A stretch of 64,000 bases of DNA from CAMDTE01 sp964504345 (GCA_964504345.1 CAZDDX010000001.1:124001-188000); one strand, 5' to 3'; numbered from the stretch's first letter, positions 40,081-49,552 are shown. Numbers and translations are program-made. The notes: a model not told the origin generated them from the sequence alone.

Positions 40081-41735
40081 GGTTGCAAAGATACGAAAAT
40101 CAATTCCCGAGCATTTTCCAATGCGGCTGGAGTTACGGTGGCCCCAGAAACCATCCGAGCCACCTCTTCTACTTTTTCCTCCGAAGTCAACAAGCGCAAG
40201 CGCGTTTGCGTATTTCCGTCGGACACTTCCTTTTCAATACGCCAATTGGTGCTTCCCGCAGCTGCAACTTGAGGTAAATGGGTGATGACGACTACTTGTA
40301 GCGATTGGGCCATTTTGCGGAAAATAGCCGCCACGTGGGATGCCGTTGACCCGGAAATCCCGGTGTCGATTTCGTCAAAAAAGATTGTTTTCAACCCTTT
40401 TCCCTGAGCAAAAACGGCTTTCAGTGCCAACATGACGCGACTGCGTTCCCCACCGGATGCGGACTTTCGCACTTCCAACAGCGGCGTTCCTGGATTGGCG
40501 GAAAACCAAAGCTCTACGAGTGTATTGCCGCGTTCGGAGTCCACCTTGGACCGTTCCACACGAACTTCAAAACGGGCATGGGGCAAATTGAGATCGTGCA
40601 AAAGCGACAAGACTTGATTCGCCGCACCCGATGCGATTTCTTGGCGCGCACTGTGAACGGCATCTGCAGCCATCCGGTAGGCCTCTTCCGCACGTGAAAC
40701 CTGAGCGGCCAAGCGCTCCAAGTTGCCCTGCGCTCCAGAAATGGCCTCCAACTGTTCCTCCAATTGCAACCGATAATCCACCAACTCAGACGGCTGCGCA
40801 CAGCGGTGCTTGCCCATCAATCGGTGCCATACGGCCAACCGGGTTTCCAGCTGTTCCAAAAGACGGGGATCTTCCTCTACCGAACTCCACTTTCGCTCCG
40901 CTTCGCGCGCCACGTCCCGTAATTCTTCCACTGAGGCCCGCAGACGAGCGGACCATTCTTGGGATTCAGAACCGGTATCGCCGGATGCGTCGATGGCCTT
41001 GGCGGCGCGCAGCAGTAAATCGGAGGCACCCTCTTCGCCTTCAATACTCATTAAAAGAGCGTCCAAAGCTGACTTCAATCCGGAAGCATTCGCCAACAAC
41101 TGGTGCTGTTCGTGCAGGGATTCGTACATCCCCGCTCCCACTCCGGCTTGAACCAATTCGTCGAATTGAAAACGTAAATAGTCTACATCTTGAGCACCTT
41201 TAAGCGCATTTATTGCTTCGGATTGCTCGCGTTTGGCAGTCGACCATTCCCGGTAGGCGTTGCGCACCAATTCCACTCGATCTGCTGGAGTGCCTAGTCC
41301 GTCCAATAAATCCAACAAAAAATCCGGATGCGTCAAAAATGCGGTCTCGCGTTGGGAGTGAACGTCAATTCGACGCCCCATCCAGTCGTTCAGAACGTCT
41401 AAAGTTACCGGTGTATCGTTGATGAACGCACGGGATTTGCCTCCGGGCGCCAACTCCCGACGAATGGTAGTGAGCGGCGCGTAATCCAAACCTTGCTCTT
41501 CAAACCAGGTCTGCCAAAATTCTTCTACCTCTACGTCCAACTCCACCACGCTCTTTTTGCTGGTGTCTTTCAGGACCGATAAGTCTGCTCGACCGCCCAA
41601 AACGAGTTGTAAAGCGCCTAGAAAAATACTCTTTCCCGCACCGGTCTCGCCCGTCAGGACGGTCAAACCGACGGGCCAATCCACCTCCAAACGGTCGATT
41701 AAGGCAAAATTGGATATCCGTAGAGAAGCAATCAC
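40077..41735 (-). CDS. recN: DNA repair protein RecN
   Basis: 552 aa. SMC-like ATPase in double-strand break repair. N-terminal LRISNFALIDRLEV and Walker A GETGAGKS, long coiled-coil middle, C-terminal ASGGERSRVMLALKAVF signature and Walker B IFFDEIDTGISG. The start is GTG (41733-41735), which fits the family start exactly. Follows the DUF4835 gene by 18 bp and overlaps fabI by 4 nt. Confidence 0.95.
   Translation of the reverse strand: MIASLRISNFALIDRLEVDWPVGLTVLTGETGAGKSIFLGALQLVLGGRADLSVLKDTSKKSVVELDVEVEEFWQTWFEEQGLDYAPLTTIRRELAPGGKSRAFINDTPVTLDVLNDWMGRRIDVHSQRETAFLTHPDFLLDLLDGLGTPADRVELVRNAYREWSTAKREQSEAINALKGAQDVDYLRFQFDELVQAGVGAGMYESLHEQHQLLANASGLKSALDALLMSIEGEEGASDLLLRAAKAIDASGDTGSESQEWSARLRASVEELRDVAREAERKWSSVEEDPRLLEQLETRLAVWHRLMGKHRCAQPSELVDYRLQLEEQLEAISGAQGNLERLAAQVSRAEEAYRMAADAVHSARQEIASGAANQVLSLLHDLNLPHARFEVRVERSKVDSERGNTLVELWFSANPGTPLLEVRKSASGGERSRVMLALKAVFAQGKGLKTIFFDEIDTGISGSTASHVAAIFRKMAQSLQVVVITHLPQVAAAGSTNWRIEKEVSDGNTQTRLRLLTSEEKVEEVARMVSGATVTPAALENARELIFVSLQP
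40086..40093 (-). promoter_or_regulatory. TAnnTTTG -7 element of fabI
   Basis: TATCTTTG on the minus strand, inside the end of recN and 5 nt before the fabI ATG. Would allow leaderless transcription of fabI independent of recN. Confidence 0.5.
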
Positions 41736-41753
41736 CTTGCTAAGGTAGTACGT

Positions 41754-42674
41754 CTACCGCTGCTTGCCCAAGTTTAAATACTTACTTGCGTTTGTAGCGT
41801 CCAGCTGCTGCAAAAAGGCCACTAAATCCGTAACTGGCACCGATGGACCTCCGGAAAAAATACTCAACAATTCGTCGGCCTTGCTGTCGATGGCCCATTG
41901 AAGCAAAAATAAGTTGGGCTGCTTGCTGTACAATGGTTTCCAGGCCATTACAGCTGTCTTGATGGCCTCTTTAGCGGCTAGCTGTGTTTCCGGATTGTAT
42001 AACTTGTCCAATCCTTTTCGGTGGTAGTCCGTCCACGAAGCCAAAAAAGGAGCATTGGATGGGTTCTGTAGGTCCTCAATCAGCCAAAACCGGTTTTTGA
42101 TGCCGTCGAATCGGGTCCAACCGCGCCCTGCATTAGCGCTCTGTGCATTGGCTACCACGTTGGAGGCCAAGTCAAAAAAAGCTTTACCGCTACCCGCTTG
42201 AAAGGATTCTGCCTCCAAACCCAAGGATAGATAGGCGTAAAAAGCAACAATGGAGGTCAGATTGGAACTGTGCCGCTGCGGGGAGAACTCTAAGATGCTG
42301 TTTTCCACGTACGTCACCTGAATGTCCGGATCCAAAAAGAAGAGCAAATTGCTCTGATAATCTGATTTGTATACGGGTCGACTGAACTTAATTTGCAAGG
42401 TTCCGGTCATGTTTCCGGATGCTTGATTGTATTCCGTTATGTTGAACACCAAAGAACCTTGCATGCGTTCCACAAAATCTGTTTCGCGGGTGCTCCACTT
42501 GGTGCTGTTGGCAAATTCCTGAAGCGACTGCTCCATGGCCTCAAAGACCGACCGATCGGTGGTTTGAATGTTTTGCGATTGCACGCGCACCTGCAACTGA
42601 AGGTCTTGCCCCGCTACGGATACCGTCCCAAAAACGAAAAATGCCAATGCGGCAAAAAGAGCAGTTGGCCTCAT
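41754..42674 (-). CDS. DUF4835 family exported protein
   Basis: 306 aa. A signal peptide (ALFAALAFFVFGTVSVAGQ) then a soluble domain. Position between coaBC and recN and the sequence NITEYNQASGNMTGTLQIKFSRPVYKSDY identify the DUF4835 family, restricted largely to Bacteroidota. Some homologues have been linked to gliding or type IX secretion clusters by context, but no biochemical function is known to me. Starts 4 nt after the coaBC stop codon. Confidence 0.85.
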   Translation of the reverse strand: MRPTALFAALAFFVFGTVSVAGQDLQLQVRVQSQNIQTTDRSVFEAMEQSLQEFANSTKWSTRETDFVERMQGSLVFNITEYNQASGNMTGTLQIKFSRPVYKSDYQSNLLFFLDPDIQVTYVENSILEFSPQRHSSNLTSIVAFYAYLSLGLEAESFQAGSGKAFFDLASNVVANAQSANAGRGWTRFDGIKNRFWLIEDLQNPSNAPFLASWTDYHRKGLDKLYNPETQLAAKEAIKTAVMAWKPLYSKQPNLFLLQWAIDSKADELLSIFSGGPSVPVTDLVAFLQQLDATNASKYLNLGKQR

Positions 42675-42678
42675 GTCC

Positions 42679-43899
42679 TTAGTCTTGTTGATTCCACTTC
42701 CAATCGGACGAAGCCCGCTCCACCATCCACTGCGCCAACGCTTGTTTGGGACGTTGTTCTACGGGCGTAGCGCCGGATTCATCCAGCCAAATCCCGCCAT
42801 TTTCGTCTGCCCCCATGCCGGCATTCTGATGTCCTAATTCGTTGAAAAAGAGAGCATCGCACCCCTTTCGTTCCATTTTTTCTTTGCCCCGTTCCACGGC
42901 TCCGGCTTCCTCTAGGGCAAAGCCCACCACGCGTTGGTTCGGCTTTTTGTGAGCTCCTGCCCAAGCCAAGGAATCCGAATTTTCCACCAAGTCTAGACTG
43001 ACTGGAGTACCGTTTTTCTTGTGTTTGCCATCAAGCAGATGCGCCGGGCGGTAATCCGCAACTGCAGCGCTGAAGAAGGCGGCGTCCACTTGGGGGAAAT
43101 ACTCCTGAACTGCAAGAAATAGGTCTTCGGCCGTTTGGATTCTGATGGTACGGATGGACGGGAAAGACGGCACTTCAGCGCCGGGGCCTACCAAGGCGAG
43201 CACTTCTGCACCGCGGTATGCCCACTCCTCTGCCAACGCTTTGCCCATTTTTCCACTGCTTCGGTTGCCCAAATAACGCACCGAATCCCAAGGTTCGTGC
43301 GTCGGACCTAGGGTAATCAACACTTTTTTGCCGCGAGCAGGTCCTTTTTGTGCAAAAAAATGGGCCACGTGCTGTACCAATTCCTCAGGTTCCGGCATGC
43401 GCCCTTGACCTTCCAAGCCGCTGGCCAAAAAACCGGTGGCGGCGGGTAGGACGAGGTGTCCAAAATCCGCCAATCGGTTTAAGTTGTTAAGAACAGCCGG
43501 ATATCGGTACATGTCCAAGTCCATGGCCGGCGCCCATACCACCGGGCATTTAGCGCTGAGGACAACCGCCGAAAGGAAGGAACCGCACGCTCCTTGTGCT
43601 GCTTGAGCGAGGGTGTTGGCGGAAGCTGGAGCGATCAAGATCAAATCCGCCCACATCCCCCACTCCACGTGGTTATTCCAAAGTGAACCGGAAGCTCCCT
43701 CCACAAATTCCACAGCTACCGGATGTTCGGAAAGCGTAGAAAGGGTTAGAGGAGAAACAAAATCGGCGCCGGCTCGTGTCAGTGCAACACGTACCTCAGC
43801 GCCTGATTTTTTTAACAACCGCACCAAATGCGGAGTTTTATAGGCTGCGATGCTGCCGGTAACCCCCAGCAGAATGCGCTTCCCTTGAATCGGATTCAT
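42679..43899 (-). CDS. coaBC: Phosphopantothenoylcysteine synthetase/decarboxylase
   Basis: 406 aa. Two steps of coenzyme A synthesis. N-terminal flavoprotein decarboxylase (about 1-185; LLGVTGSIAAYKTPHLVRLL, catalytic His in NHVEWG, APASANTLAQAA, PAMDLDMY) and C-terminal synthetase (LITLGPTHEPWDSVRYLGNRSSG). In E. coli Dfp the decarboxylase has a catalytic Cys in an ACGxxGxGRM motif; here the motif is ASGLEGQGRMPEP, with Ser. Shares a TAATG-type one-base overlap with the rpoZ-like gene. Confidence 0.95.
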   Translation of the reverse strand: MNPIQGKRILLGVTGSIAAYKTPHLVRLLKKSGAEVRVALTRAGADFVSPLTLSTLSEHPVAVEFVEGASGSLWNNHVEWGMWADLILIAPASANTLAQAAQGACGSFLSAVVLSAKCPVVWAPAMDLDMYRYPAVLNNLNRLADFGHLVLPAATGFLASGLEGQGRMPEPEELVQHVAHFFAQKGPARGKKVLITLGPTHEPWDSVRYLGNRSSGKMGKALAEEWAYRGAEVLALVGPGAEVPSFPSIRTIRIQTAEDLFLAVQEYFPQVDAAFFSAAVADYRPAHLLDGKHKKNGTPVSLDLVENSDSLAWAGAHKKPNQRVVGFALEEAGAVERGKEKMERKGCDALFFNELGHQNAGMGADENGGIWLDESGATPVEQRPKQALAQWMVERASSDWKWNQQD

Positions 43900-44231
43900 T
43901 ATTCCGCTGTTCCCTCAATTTCGGGGTAGCGGAAGTATACCTTGCCTTCCAACCACTCTTGAGTGGCCATATTCACCGGCTTGGGCAATGCTTCGTAGAA
44001 TTTAGATACTTCGATCTGTTCTTTGTTTTCAAATACTTCCTCCAAAGACTCCACGTGCGTGGCAAATTCCTGCAATTTGTCTTGCAACTCGGCGCGCAAA
44101 TCATCGTTGATTTGCTCTGCACGGCGGGAAATCAAGGCTACTGCCTCGTACAAGTTGTCCGTAGCTGCATCCAACTCGTTGAAGTTGCGGGTGATGGTTG
44201 TACGGGGAGCGTTGATTTTCTTGTGGTCCAT
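43899..44231 (-). CDS. rpoZ: RNA polymerase omega subunit-like protein (RpoZ/Rpb6 type)
   Basis: 110 aa. Small soluble protein; NLYEAVALISRRAEQINDDLRAEL is the omega/Rpb6 signature helix. Identified also by its conserved place between bamD and coaBC. The ATG at 44231 is preferred over a TTG two codons upstream. The Bacteroidota omega proteins have an extended C-terminus, here with KPVNMATQEWLEGKVYFRYPE. Confidence 0.87.
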   Translation of the reverse strand: MDHKKINAPRTTITRNFNELDAATDNLYEAVALISRRAEQINDDLRAELQDKLQEFATHVESLEEVFENKEQIEVSKFYEALPKPVNMATQEWLEGKVYFRYPEIEGTAE

Positions 44232-44258
44232 TTCCAAACTGCAATTAGGGTTGCAAAA

Positions 44259-45059
44259 TTACGAATTTTTTTGCAAATACGCGTCAATCTTGGTTTGGAT
44301 ACGCTGCAGTTCCTTCACAAAGCGTCCTTCTGGAAATAAAGACACGGCTTCGCGACACGCCGTTTGAGCCTCCTTCATCCGCAGGGGCTTTTTCTCGTCA
44401 ACGCTGTTTTCCGCCAGGCGGAAAGCCGCATCGGCCTTGAGGTACAGGGCTTCCTCCCGGTACGGGGCATCCGGGAACTCGGCTAAGGTATTGGAAAAAG
44501 CCACCACCGCAGCGGCATAACGCTGGGTTCGGTGGTACTGTTTGGCAATTTCGAACGACTTGGTTTCCAATCGACTCCGCAGAACGTCCATCCATTCGTT
44601 GGCTTCGGGAACGCGCGGATGCTGGGCGTGTGTGTTGATGAACAATTGCAATTCGTCCATTGCCTTATATATGGGTGCCGGATCCAGGCTACTCGACGGG
44701 GCATCCAAATACATGCAGTAGGCACTCATGTACGCGGCCTCGTTGGCCTCCGGGTGGCGAGGGAAGGTTTTGGAAAATTGCTTGTAGTGGTACTGCGCCA
44801 AGATGTAGTCGCGCTGAGCATACAAGGTTTTGCAGTAGTAGAGGTAAACGTCTTGCGCCTTGCTGGTACCCCGATACGTGGTCAGCAATTCGTCCAATAG
44901 TGCAAAGGCCTGGTTGTATTTTTTCGCATTGTAATACTCAATGGCCTTGTTCAATTTGAACTCGTTGTCGGTGCTCTTCAAAACCTGATTGTAGTCACCG
45001 CAGGACGTCAGAGCCAACAGCAAACCCAATGCAACAAGAACGGAACGGATACTTTTCAT
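44259..45059 (-). CDS. bamD: Outer membrane protein assembly factor BamD
   Basis: 266 aa. Lipoprotein with signal MKSIRSVLVALGLLLALTSC and TPR-like repeats (YYNAKKYNQAFALLDELLTTYRGT, YYCKTLYAQRDYILAQYHYKQF) as in BamD/YfiO. Works with BamA in beta-barrel insertion in the outer membrane. The start at 45059 is set by the signal peptide; the longer frame runs into the upstream gene. A TAAGTTTG element ends 6 nt before the ATG, within the 3' end of the glycosyltransferase gene. Confidence 0.93.
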   Translation of the reverse strand: MKSIRSVLVALGLLLALTSCGDYNQVLKSTDNEFKLNKAIEYYNAKKYNQAFALLDELLTTYRGTSKAQDVYLYYCKTLYAQRDYILAQYHYKQFSKTFPRHPEANEAAYMSAYCMYLDAPSSSLDPAPIYKAMDELQLFINTHAQHPRVPEANEWMDVLRSRLETKSFEIAKQYHRTQRYAAAVVAFSNTLAEFPDAPYREEALYLKADAAFRLAENSVDEKKPLRMKEAQTACREAVSLFPEGRFVKELQRIQTKIDAYLQKNS

Positions 45060-45065
45060 GGAGCG

Positions 45066-45073
45066 CAAACTTA
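45066..45073 (-). promoter_or_regulatory. TAnnTTTG -7 element of bamD
   Basis: TAAGTTTG on the minus strand, 6 nt before the bamD ATG and overlapping the stop codon of the upstream glycosyltransferase gene. Confidence 0.45.
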
Positions 45074-46120
45074 CGATTTGGCGCGGACGTAGTCCGGCAG
45101 TTGTGGATTTTCCCGAAACCGTCGCAGCAAATCCTGCACCAAAGTTTCGGTTTCGTCCGGAAAAAACACGGGATGTCCACGTTCCATTTCCAGCCAATTA
45201 CTCAATTTTTGGAGGTCTTTGGGCCGATGAAGACTGCGCAAAACGCGTGCGCCCAATTTTTTGGCTTCTTCAGCATTGCACGCCTGTTCGTACTGGCCGG
45301 CAATCGGAACAACCGCCACGGCAGCACCCAAAAAAAGCGCTTCTGCCGGCAGTTCAAATCCAGCGGAACACAGTACGTGACTGGCGTGGGACAGTCGATT
45401 CAAAAAAGCATCTTGATCAATGGGATGCCAATTAACGTGCTTCGGAGTGTTTTTGGGGAGCGAAGAGCCTGGCCGCACAAAAACGTGCCAAGTACGTTGG
45501 CTCAACTCCGCCAAAACCGGAAGCAGTACCTCCGGGGCATAAGCGGGTAAGTAGACCAATACGGATCCGTCCACAGCACGCTTCAGTTGGCGAACGGCTG
45601 GGCGAATGACGGGAGTCCGGTAGTTGGTTCCCTGGTCCACAAAATGAAATCCCAAACAGCGGTTTGCGGGGGCAAAATTCGCCAACACCCATTCTGCCAA
45701 AGGATCCTGGTGCTTGGGGCGGGCCGCCTGGGGATGCCGAACGCCTGCTTGGTGGCTGACGTCGACGATGGGAACTTTGCGCCACTTGCAGGCGTATGCG
45801 GTTACGGGCTCAAAATCGTTGATTACCAAATCGTATTCAGTAACGGGTGCTTCTTGTATGGAACGAAGGAGTCTCCACCAGGAATTAGCCCAGAATGTTT
45901 GGAACCAGTCAATGCCTCCGTTTTTTCCATACCGAAAGGAGAAACCTTCGTAACGCTCCCGAGGAGGCACGGGTAAAGCCACGTCCAGCAAGGTGCCGGA
46001 CACGACCAAATCCAAGCGAACATTGGGTTGCGCCAGCAAGAGCGGAACTAGGGCTTGTGCCCGGGCAACATGACCGTTCCCGGTGCCTTGAACAGCGTAC
46101 AGCAGGCGCAAAGGCGTCAT
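45071..46120 (-). CDS. MurG/GT28-like glycosyltransferase
   Basis: 349 aa, GT-B fold. N-terminal YAVQGTGNGHVARAQALVPLL is the glycine-rich loop of MurG-like enzymes, and the C-terminal half has HASHVLCSAGFELPAEALFLGAAVAVVPIAGQYEQACNA, matching the nucleotide-sugar site of GT28-type transferases (the usual GxxTxxEAL has become GFELPAEAL). Often annotated only as glycosyltransferase in Bacteroidota. Donor and acceptor are unknown. The ATG overlaps the dapA stop by 4 nt. It sits inside the otherwise conserved dapA-bamD order. Confidence 0.82.
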   Translation of the reverse strand: MTPLRLLYAVQGTGNGHVARAQALVPLLLAQPNVRLDLVVSGTLLDVALPVPPRERYEGFSFRYGKNGGIDWFQTFWANSWWRLLRSIQEAPVTEYDLVINDFEPVTAYACKWRKVPIVDVSHQAGVRHPQAARPKHQDPLAEWVLANFAPANRCLGFHFVDQGTNYRTPVIRPAVRQLKRAVDGSVLVYLPAYAPEVLLPVLAELSQRTWHVFVRPGSSLPKNTPKHVNWHPIDQDAFLNRLSHASHVLCSAGFELPAEALFLGAAVAVVPIAGQYEQACNAEEAKKLGARVLRSLHRPKDLQKLSNWLEMERGHPVFFPDETETLVQDLLRRFRENPQLPDYVRAKS

Positions 46121-47001
46121 GCGAGTTGGGCCACCCGAGTGCGCAATTGGCCGTTTAATTCAGCAGACACCGGAACCAAAGGCAATCGAAGAACGTTTTC
46201 GCACAAGCCCAAATGCGCTAAGGCCGCTTTAATCCCACCGGGATTCCCTTCCGCAAAGAGCAACTGAGTGAAGGTAAATAAATCGTAATGAGCACGTTGA
46301 GCATCTTCCATTCGACCGGATCGGGCGTCCCGAACCATTCCACTGAACAACCGTGGGTAGGCCTGGCCGCTGACGCTAATGACGCCTTTTGCACCGCTGG
46401 CCAACAAAGGCAGAGTGAGGTTGTCGTCGCCAGAGAGGACATCAAAACCGGCCGGGGCAGACTGAATGATGGCCATGGCTTGCTCCAAATTTCCACTGGC
46501 CTCTTTCATGGCCACGGCGTTGGGGCAGTCTTGGGCCACACGCAACACGGTGTTGGCTACTACGTTGGAACCGGTACGACCGGGTACGTTGTACAAGATG
46601 ACGGGAGCATCGGTACTGCCGCATACCGCTTTGTAGTGCTGGTAAATTCCTTCTTGGGTAGGCTTGTTGTAGTACGGGGAAACGCTTAGAACGCCGGTAT
46701 AACCACTCGGTAAGCCTGCTTCCAGCTGCGCGCAAACGGCAGAGGTGTTGTTGCCTCCAACACCCACCACCAAAGGAATGCGCCCGCTGTTGGATTCCGC
46801 AACGGTCTCCAAAACTTGCTTTTTCTCGTCGGAGGTAAGGGTTGCAGTTTCACCGGTGGTCCCCAAGGCCACCAAAAAGTCCACACCTCCGTCAATGGAG
46901 TGGTTTACCAAGCGTGCCAACGCCTTAATATCCAGAGATCCGTCGGCTGCAAAGGGAGTCACCAGGGCCAAGCCGGTCCCTTGAAATGGATTGTGTCTCA
47001 T
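46117..47001 (-). CDS. dapA: 4-hydroxy-tetrahydrodipicolinate synthase
   Basis: 294 aa. Condenses pyruvate and aspartate semialdehyde, first committed step to lysine and diaminopimelate. TIM barrel with LGTTGETATL, SVSPYYNKPTQEGIYQHYKAV, the catalytic Tyr in LYNVPGRTG and the Schiff-base Lys in VAMKEASGN. Overlaps the DUF6913 stop and the glycosyltransferase start, both by 4 nt. Confidence 0.97.
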   Translation of the reverse strand: MRHNPFQGTGLALVTPFAADGSLDIKALARLVNHSIDGGVDFLVALGTTGETATLTSDEKKQVLETVAESNSGRIPLVVGVGGNNTSAVCAQLEAGLPSGYTGVLSVSPYYNKPTQEGIYQHYKAVCGSTDAPVILYNVPGRTGSNVVANTVLRVAQDCPNAVAMKEASGNLEQAMAIIQSAPAGFDVLSGDDNLTLPLLASGAKGVISVSGQAYPRLFSGMVRDARSGRMEDAQRAHYDLFTFTQLLFAEGNPGGIKAALAHLGLCENVLRLPLVPVSAELNGQLRTRVAQLA

Positions 47002-47531
47002 GAGGGTATAATTCTTAGTAAGTAGGACTCTAATTCCGGTAATCGTTCTTCTAAAGTGGCAACATCAAAAGGCATCATGACGTTGTAAATGGATGCTGTA
47101 TTTGGGGGACCCACGCGAATGGCGGCACGGGCGTGTGCCAAAACAAAAGCATTGGGGCTGAAGGGGTCGGAATCCAAATTCAGAACGACATCAAAGTCCG
47201 TTTGGATGAATTCCAGTGAGTCGCCGCGTGAAGGAGTTCCATCCCAACCTAAGTCGTCCAAAAAAAACAACTGTCTGCCGGAAAAAATGGTGTGCTTGTC
47301 TCGTCGCGTTCCGGTGTAACCCAGCAATTTAACCGACTTGCCTTGGAGCTTCCACCGGTCTGTTGCCTTGCGGACCAGATCCAACGACTCCTCGGATTGT
47401 GCATCAAACACCACCCCAATCCATTTGGCTCGCTCCCAACCGATCCACGGAAGCGTGGGTTTCGGCCGCTCCAAATGCTGGCGCAAGCGAAAGTGCCAGT
47501 AGCGCGTGCGTAGGTCGGCAATCCACTTCAT
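46998..47531 (-). CDS. DUF6913 family protein
   Basis: 177 aa, soluble. The order ligA-this gene-dapA and the sequence HTIFSGRQLFFLDDLGWDGTPS, FDVVLNLDSDPFSPNAFVLAHA identify the DUF6913 family of Bacteroidota. The alternating pattern of hydrophobic strands and helices suggests a Rossmann-like fold; no catalytic motif is recognised. Overlaps ligA and dapA by 4 nt each. Confidence 0.82.
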   Translation of the reverse strand: MKWIADLRTRYWHFRLRQHLERPKPTLPWIGWERAKWIGVVFDAQSEESLDLVRKATDRWKLQGKSVKLLGYTGTRRDKHTIFSGRQLFFLDDLGWDGTPSRGDSLEFIQTDFDVVLNLDSDPFSPNAFVLAHARAAIRVGPPNTASIYNVMMPFDVATLEERLPELESYLLRIIPS

Positions 47532-49552
47532 TCGTTTTGCAGCATTTGGTTGAACTGAACTTCGGAAATTACCTGAACGCCAAGTGATTCTGCCTTGGCC
47601 TTTTTTGCCGGCCCCATCCCCTCACCGGCCACTACAAAATCTACCTTAGCGCTCACGGAACCCACTACGCGGCCTCCGTTCGCTTCAATGGTTTCCTTGA
47701 TGCCATCCCGGGTATAACCGGTGAAAACACCACTGACCACAAAGCTCTTGCCCTGAAGGGCATTGGAAACGGTGTGGCTGCCGTCGATTTCCATGCGCAA
47801 ACCGGCCGCCTTTAAGCGCTCCACCTCTATTCGACTGCGGTCGTCGGCAAAAAAAGCGCGAACGGACTCCGCTATTGCGGGACCAACTTCGTCTGCTTCT
47901 TGCAAGGAATTCAGGTCTGCCTCTGCCAAAGCGTTTATGTTGCCCCAGTGGCGAGCCATTTTTTTAGCAACGGTCTCGCCCACGTGGCGAATGCCCAGTC
48001 CAAAAAGGACGCGTTCAAAGGGCACCTGCTTGCTGGCCTCCAAAGCCAACTGAACATTTTGGAGCGACTTTTCCTTAAAGTTAGGCAAGAGGTACCAGTC
48101 TGATTCGCTCAGGTAGTACAGGTCCGACGGTTGTTGCACGAGTCCCCGATCCAGCAGAGCTTGTACGGTCTCGGTGCCCAAACCCTCCAAATTGAGGGCG
48201 CGTCGGCCCAAAAAATGCACCACCCGGCCGTGGCGCTGCGGCATGCAACCGATTGCATTGGGGCAGTAGTGCTGGGCCTCTCCCTCTTGGCGAACCAGCG
48301 CAGTACCGCACTCCGGGCAGTTTTCCGGGAAACGCACGGACAAGGCTCCGGCCGGACGCAGGCCGGGCTCTACAGCGGTAATTTTGGGGATGATTTCACC
48401 GCCTTTCTCCACCCAAACGGTGTCTCCCAAGTGGAGGTCCAAGGACCTGATGATGTCTTCGTTGTGGAGACTGGCGCGCTTGACCACGGTACCGGCCAAC
48501 AGAACCGGCTCCAGTTGGGCCACGGGAGTTACCGCGCCGGTGCGCCCTACTTGGTACACCACGGCTTCCAAACGCGTTGTTTTCGCCAATGCTTTGTACT
48601 TATAGGCAATGGCCCAACGCGGCGCTTTGGCCGTGCTGCCTAACCGACGCTGCTGATCCGTGGCGTCTACCTTGATGACGGCGCCGTCGATGCCAAATGG
48701 CAGTGCTTCACGATCCGCATCCCATCGATCCAAAAAACGATAAATTTCGTTGCGGTGGTGCGCCACCACAAGCGTGTGATCCGATTCGTTGGGCACTTTA
48801 AATCCCCAAGCTTTGAGTTGTTCAAATCCTGATGCATGTGCGGCTACCCCTTCCACACCCACGAGTAGATAGGGCATAAAGGCCAGGCCACGTTTTCCAA
48901 CCTCTGCAGAATCTTGCAACTTTAAACTGCCGCTGGCTGCGTTTCGCGGATTCATGAACGGCTCCAAATCTTGTTCCCGACGATCGTTGTTGAGGGCCTC
49001 AAAAGCGGCAAAGGGCAAGAAAACTTCGCCCCGAACTTCTACCGATTCCGGCGGTGTGCCGTTCAACACCAAGGGTACGGTGGCGATGGTTCGTACGTTG
49101 GAGGTGATGTCGTCCCCGGAAACTCCGTCTCCACGGGTGACGGCACGCACCAAACGACCGCCTGCATAGTGCAAACTGAGGGCAATGCCGTCGTACTTCA
49201 ATTCCCCCACGTAGCTAACGAGCTCTTCCGGCAAGGCCCCTTCCACCCGATCAAAAAAGGCGTCGAGTTCTTCACGGGAGTAAGTGTTTGCCAAACTCTG
49301 CATGGGAACGAGGTGACGAACGGCAGCAAACTTTTTAGTGACCGATCCGCCCACGCGTTGGGTGGGACTGTTGGCATCCGCCCACTGGGGATGAGCGCGC
49401 TCCAAATCTTCCAATTCACGCAAAAGCGCGTCAAACGCTTCGTCGGACAGCACCGGCCGATCTTCCACGTAGTACCGATGGTTGTGGCGGTGCAGCTCCG
49501 TGCGCAAGAACTGAATTCGTTCGTAAACGGGGTCGATTTCCGACGGGATCAT
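47528..49552 (-). CDS. ligA: NAD-dependent DNA ligase
   Basis: 674 aa. Seals nicks in replication and repair. Order: Ia domain (HRHNHRYYVEDRPVLSDEAFD), adenylation domain with the AMP-Lys motif in ELKYDGIAL, OB fold, four-Cys zinc finger (CPECGTAL and HYCPNAIGC), helix-hairpin-helix region and C-terminal BRCT domain (SFVVSGVFTGYTRDGIKE). Start at MIPSEIDPVYE; the longer frame overlaps prmC. Overlaps prmC by 4 nt. Confidence 0.97.
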   Translation of the reverse strand: MIPSEIDPVYERIQFLRTELHRHNHRYYVEDRPVLSDEAFDALLRELEDLERAHPQWADANSPTQRVGGSVTKKFAAVRHLVPMQSLANTYSREELDAFFDRVEGALPEELVSYVGELKYDGIALSLHYAGGRLVRAVTRGDGVSGDDITSNVRTIATVPLVLNGTPPESVEVRGEVFLPFAAFEALNNDRREQDLEPFMNPRNAASGSLKLQDSAEVGKRGLAFMPYLLVGVEGVAAHASGFEQLKAWGFKVPNESDHTLVVAHHRNEIYRFLDRWDADREALPFGIDGAVIKVDATDQQRRLGSTAKAPRWAIAYKYKALAKTTRLEAVVYQVGRTGAVTPVAQLEPVLLAGTVVKRASLHNEDIIRSLDLHLGDTVWVEKGGEIIPKITAVEPGLRPAGALSVRFPENCPECGTALVRQEGEAQHYCPNAIGCMPQRHGRVVHFLGRRALNLEGLGTETVQALLDRGLVQQPSDLYYLSESDWYLLPNFKEKSLQNVQLALEASKQVPFERVLFGLGIRHVGETVAKKMARHWGNINALAEADLNSLQEADEVGPAIAESVRAFFADDRSRIEVERLKAAGLRMEIDGSHTVSNALQGKSFVVSGVFTGYTRDGIKETIEANGGRVVGSVSAKVDFVVAGEGMGPAKKAKAESLGVQVISEVQFNQMLQNE

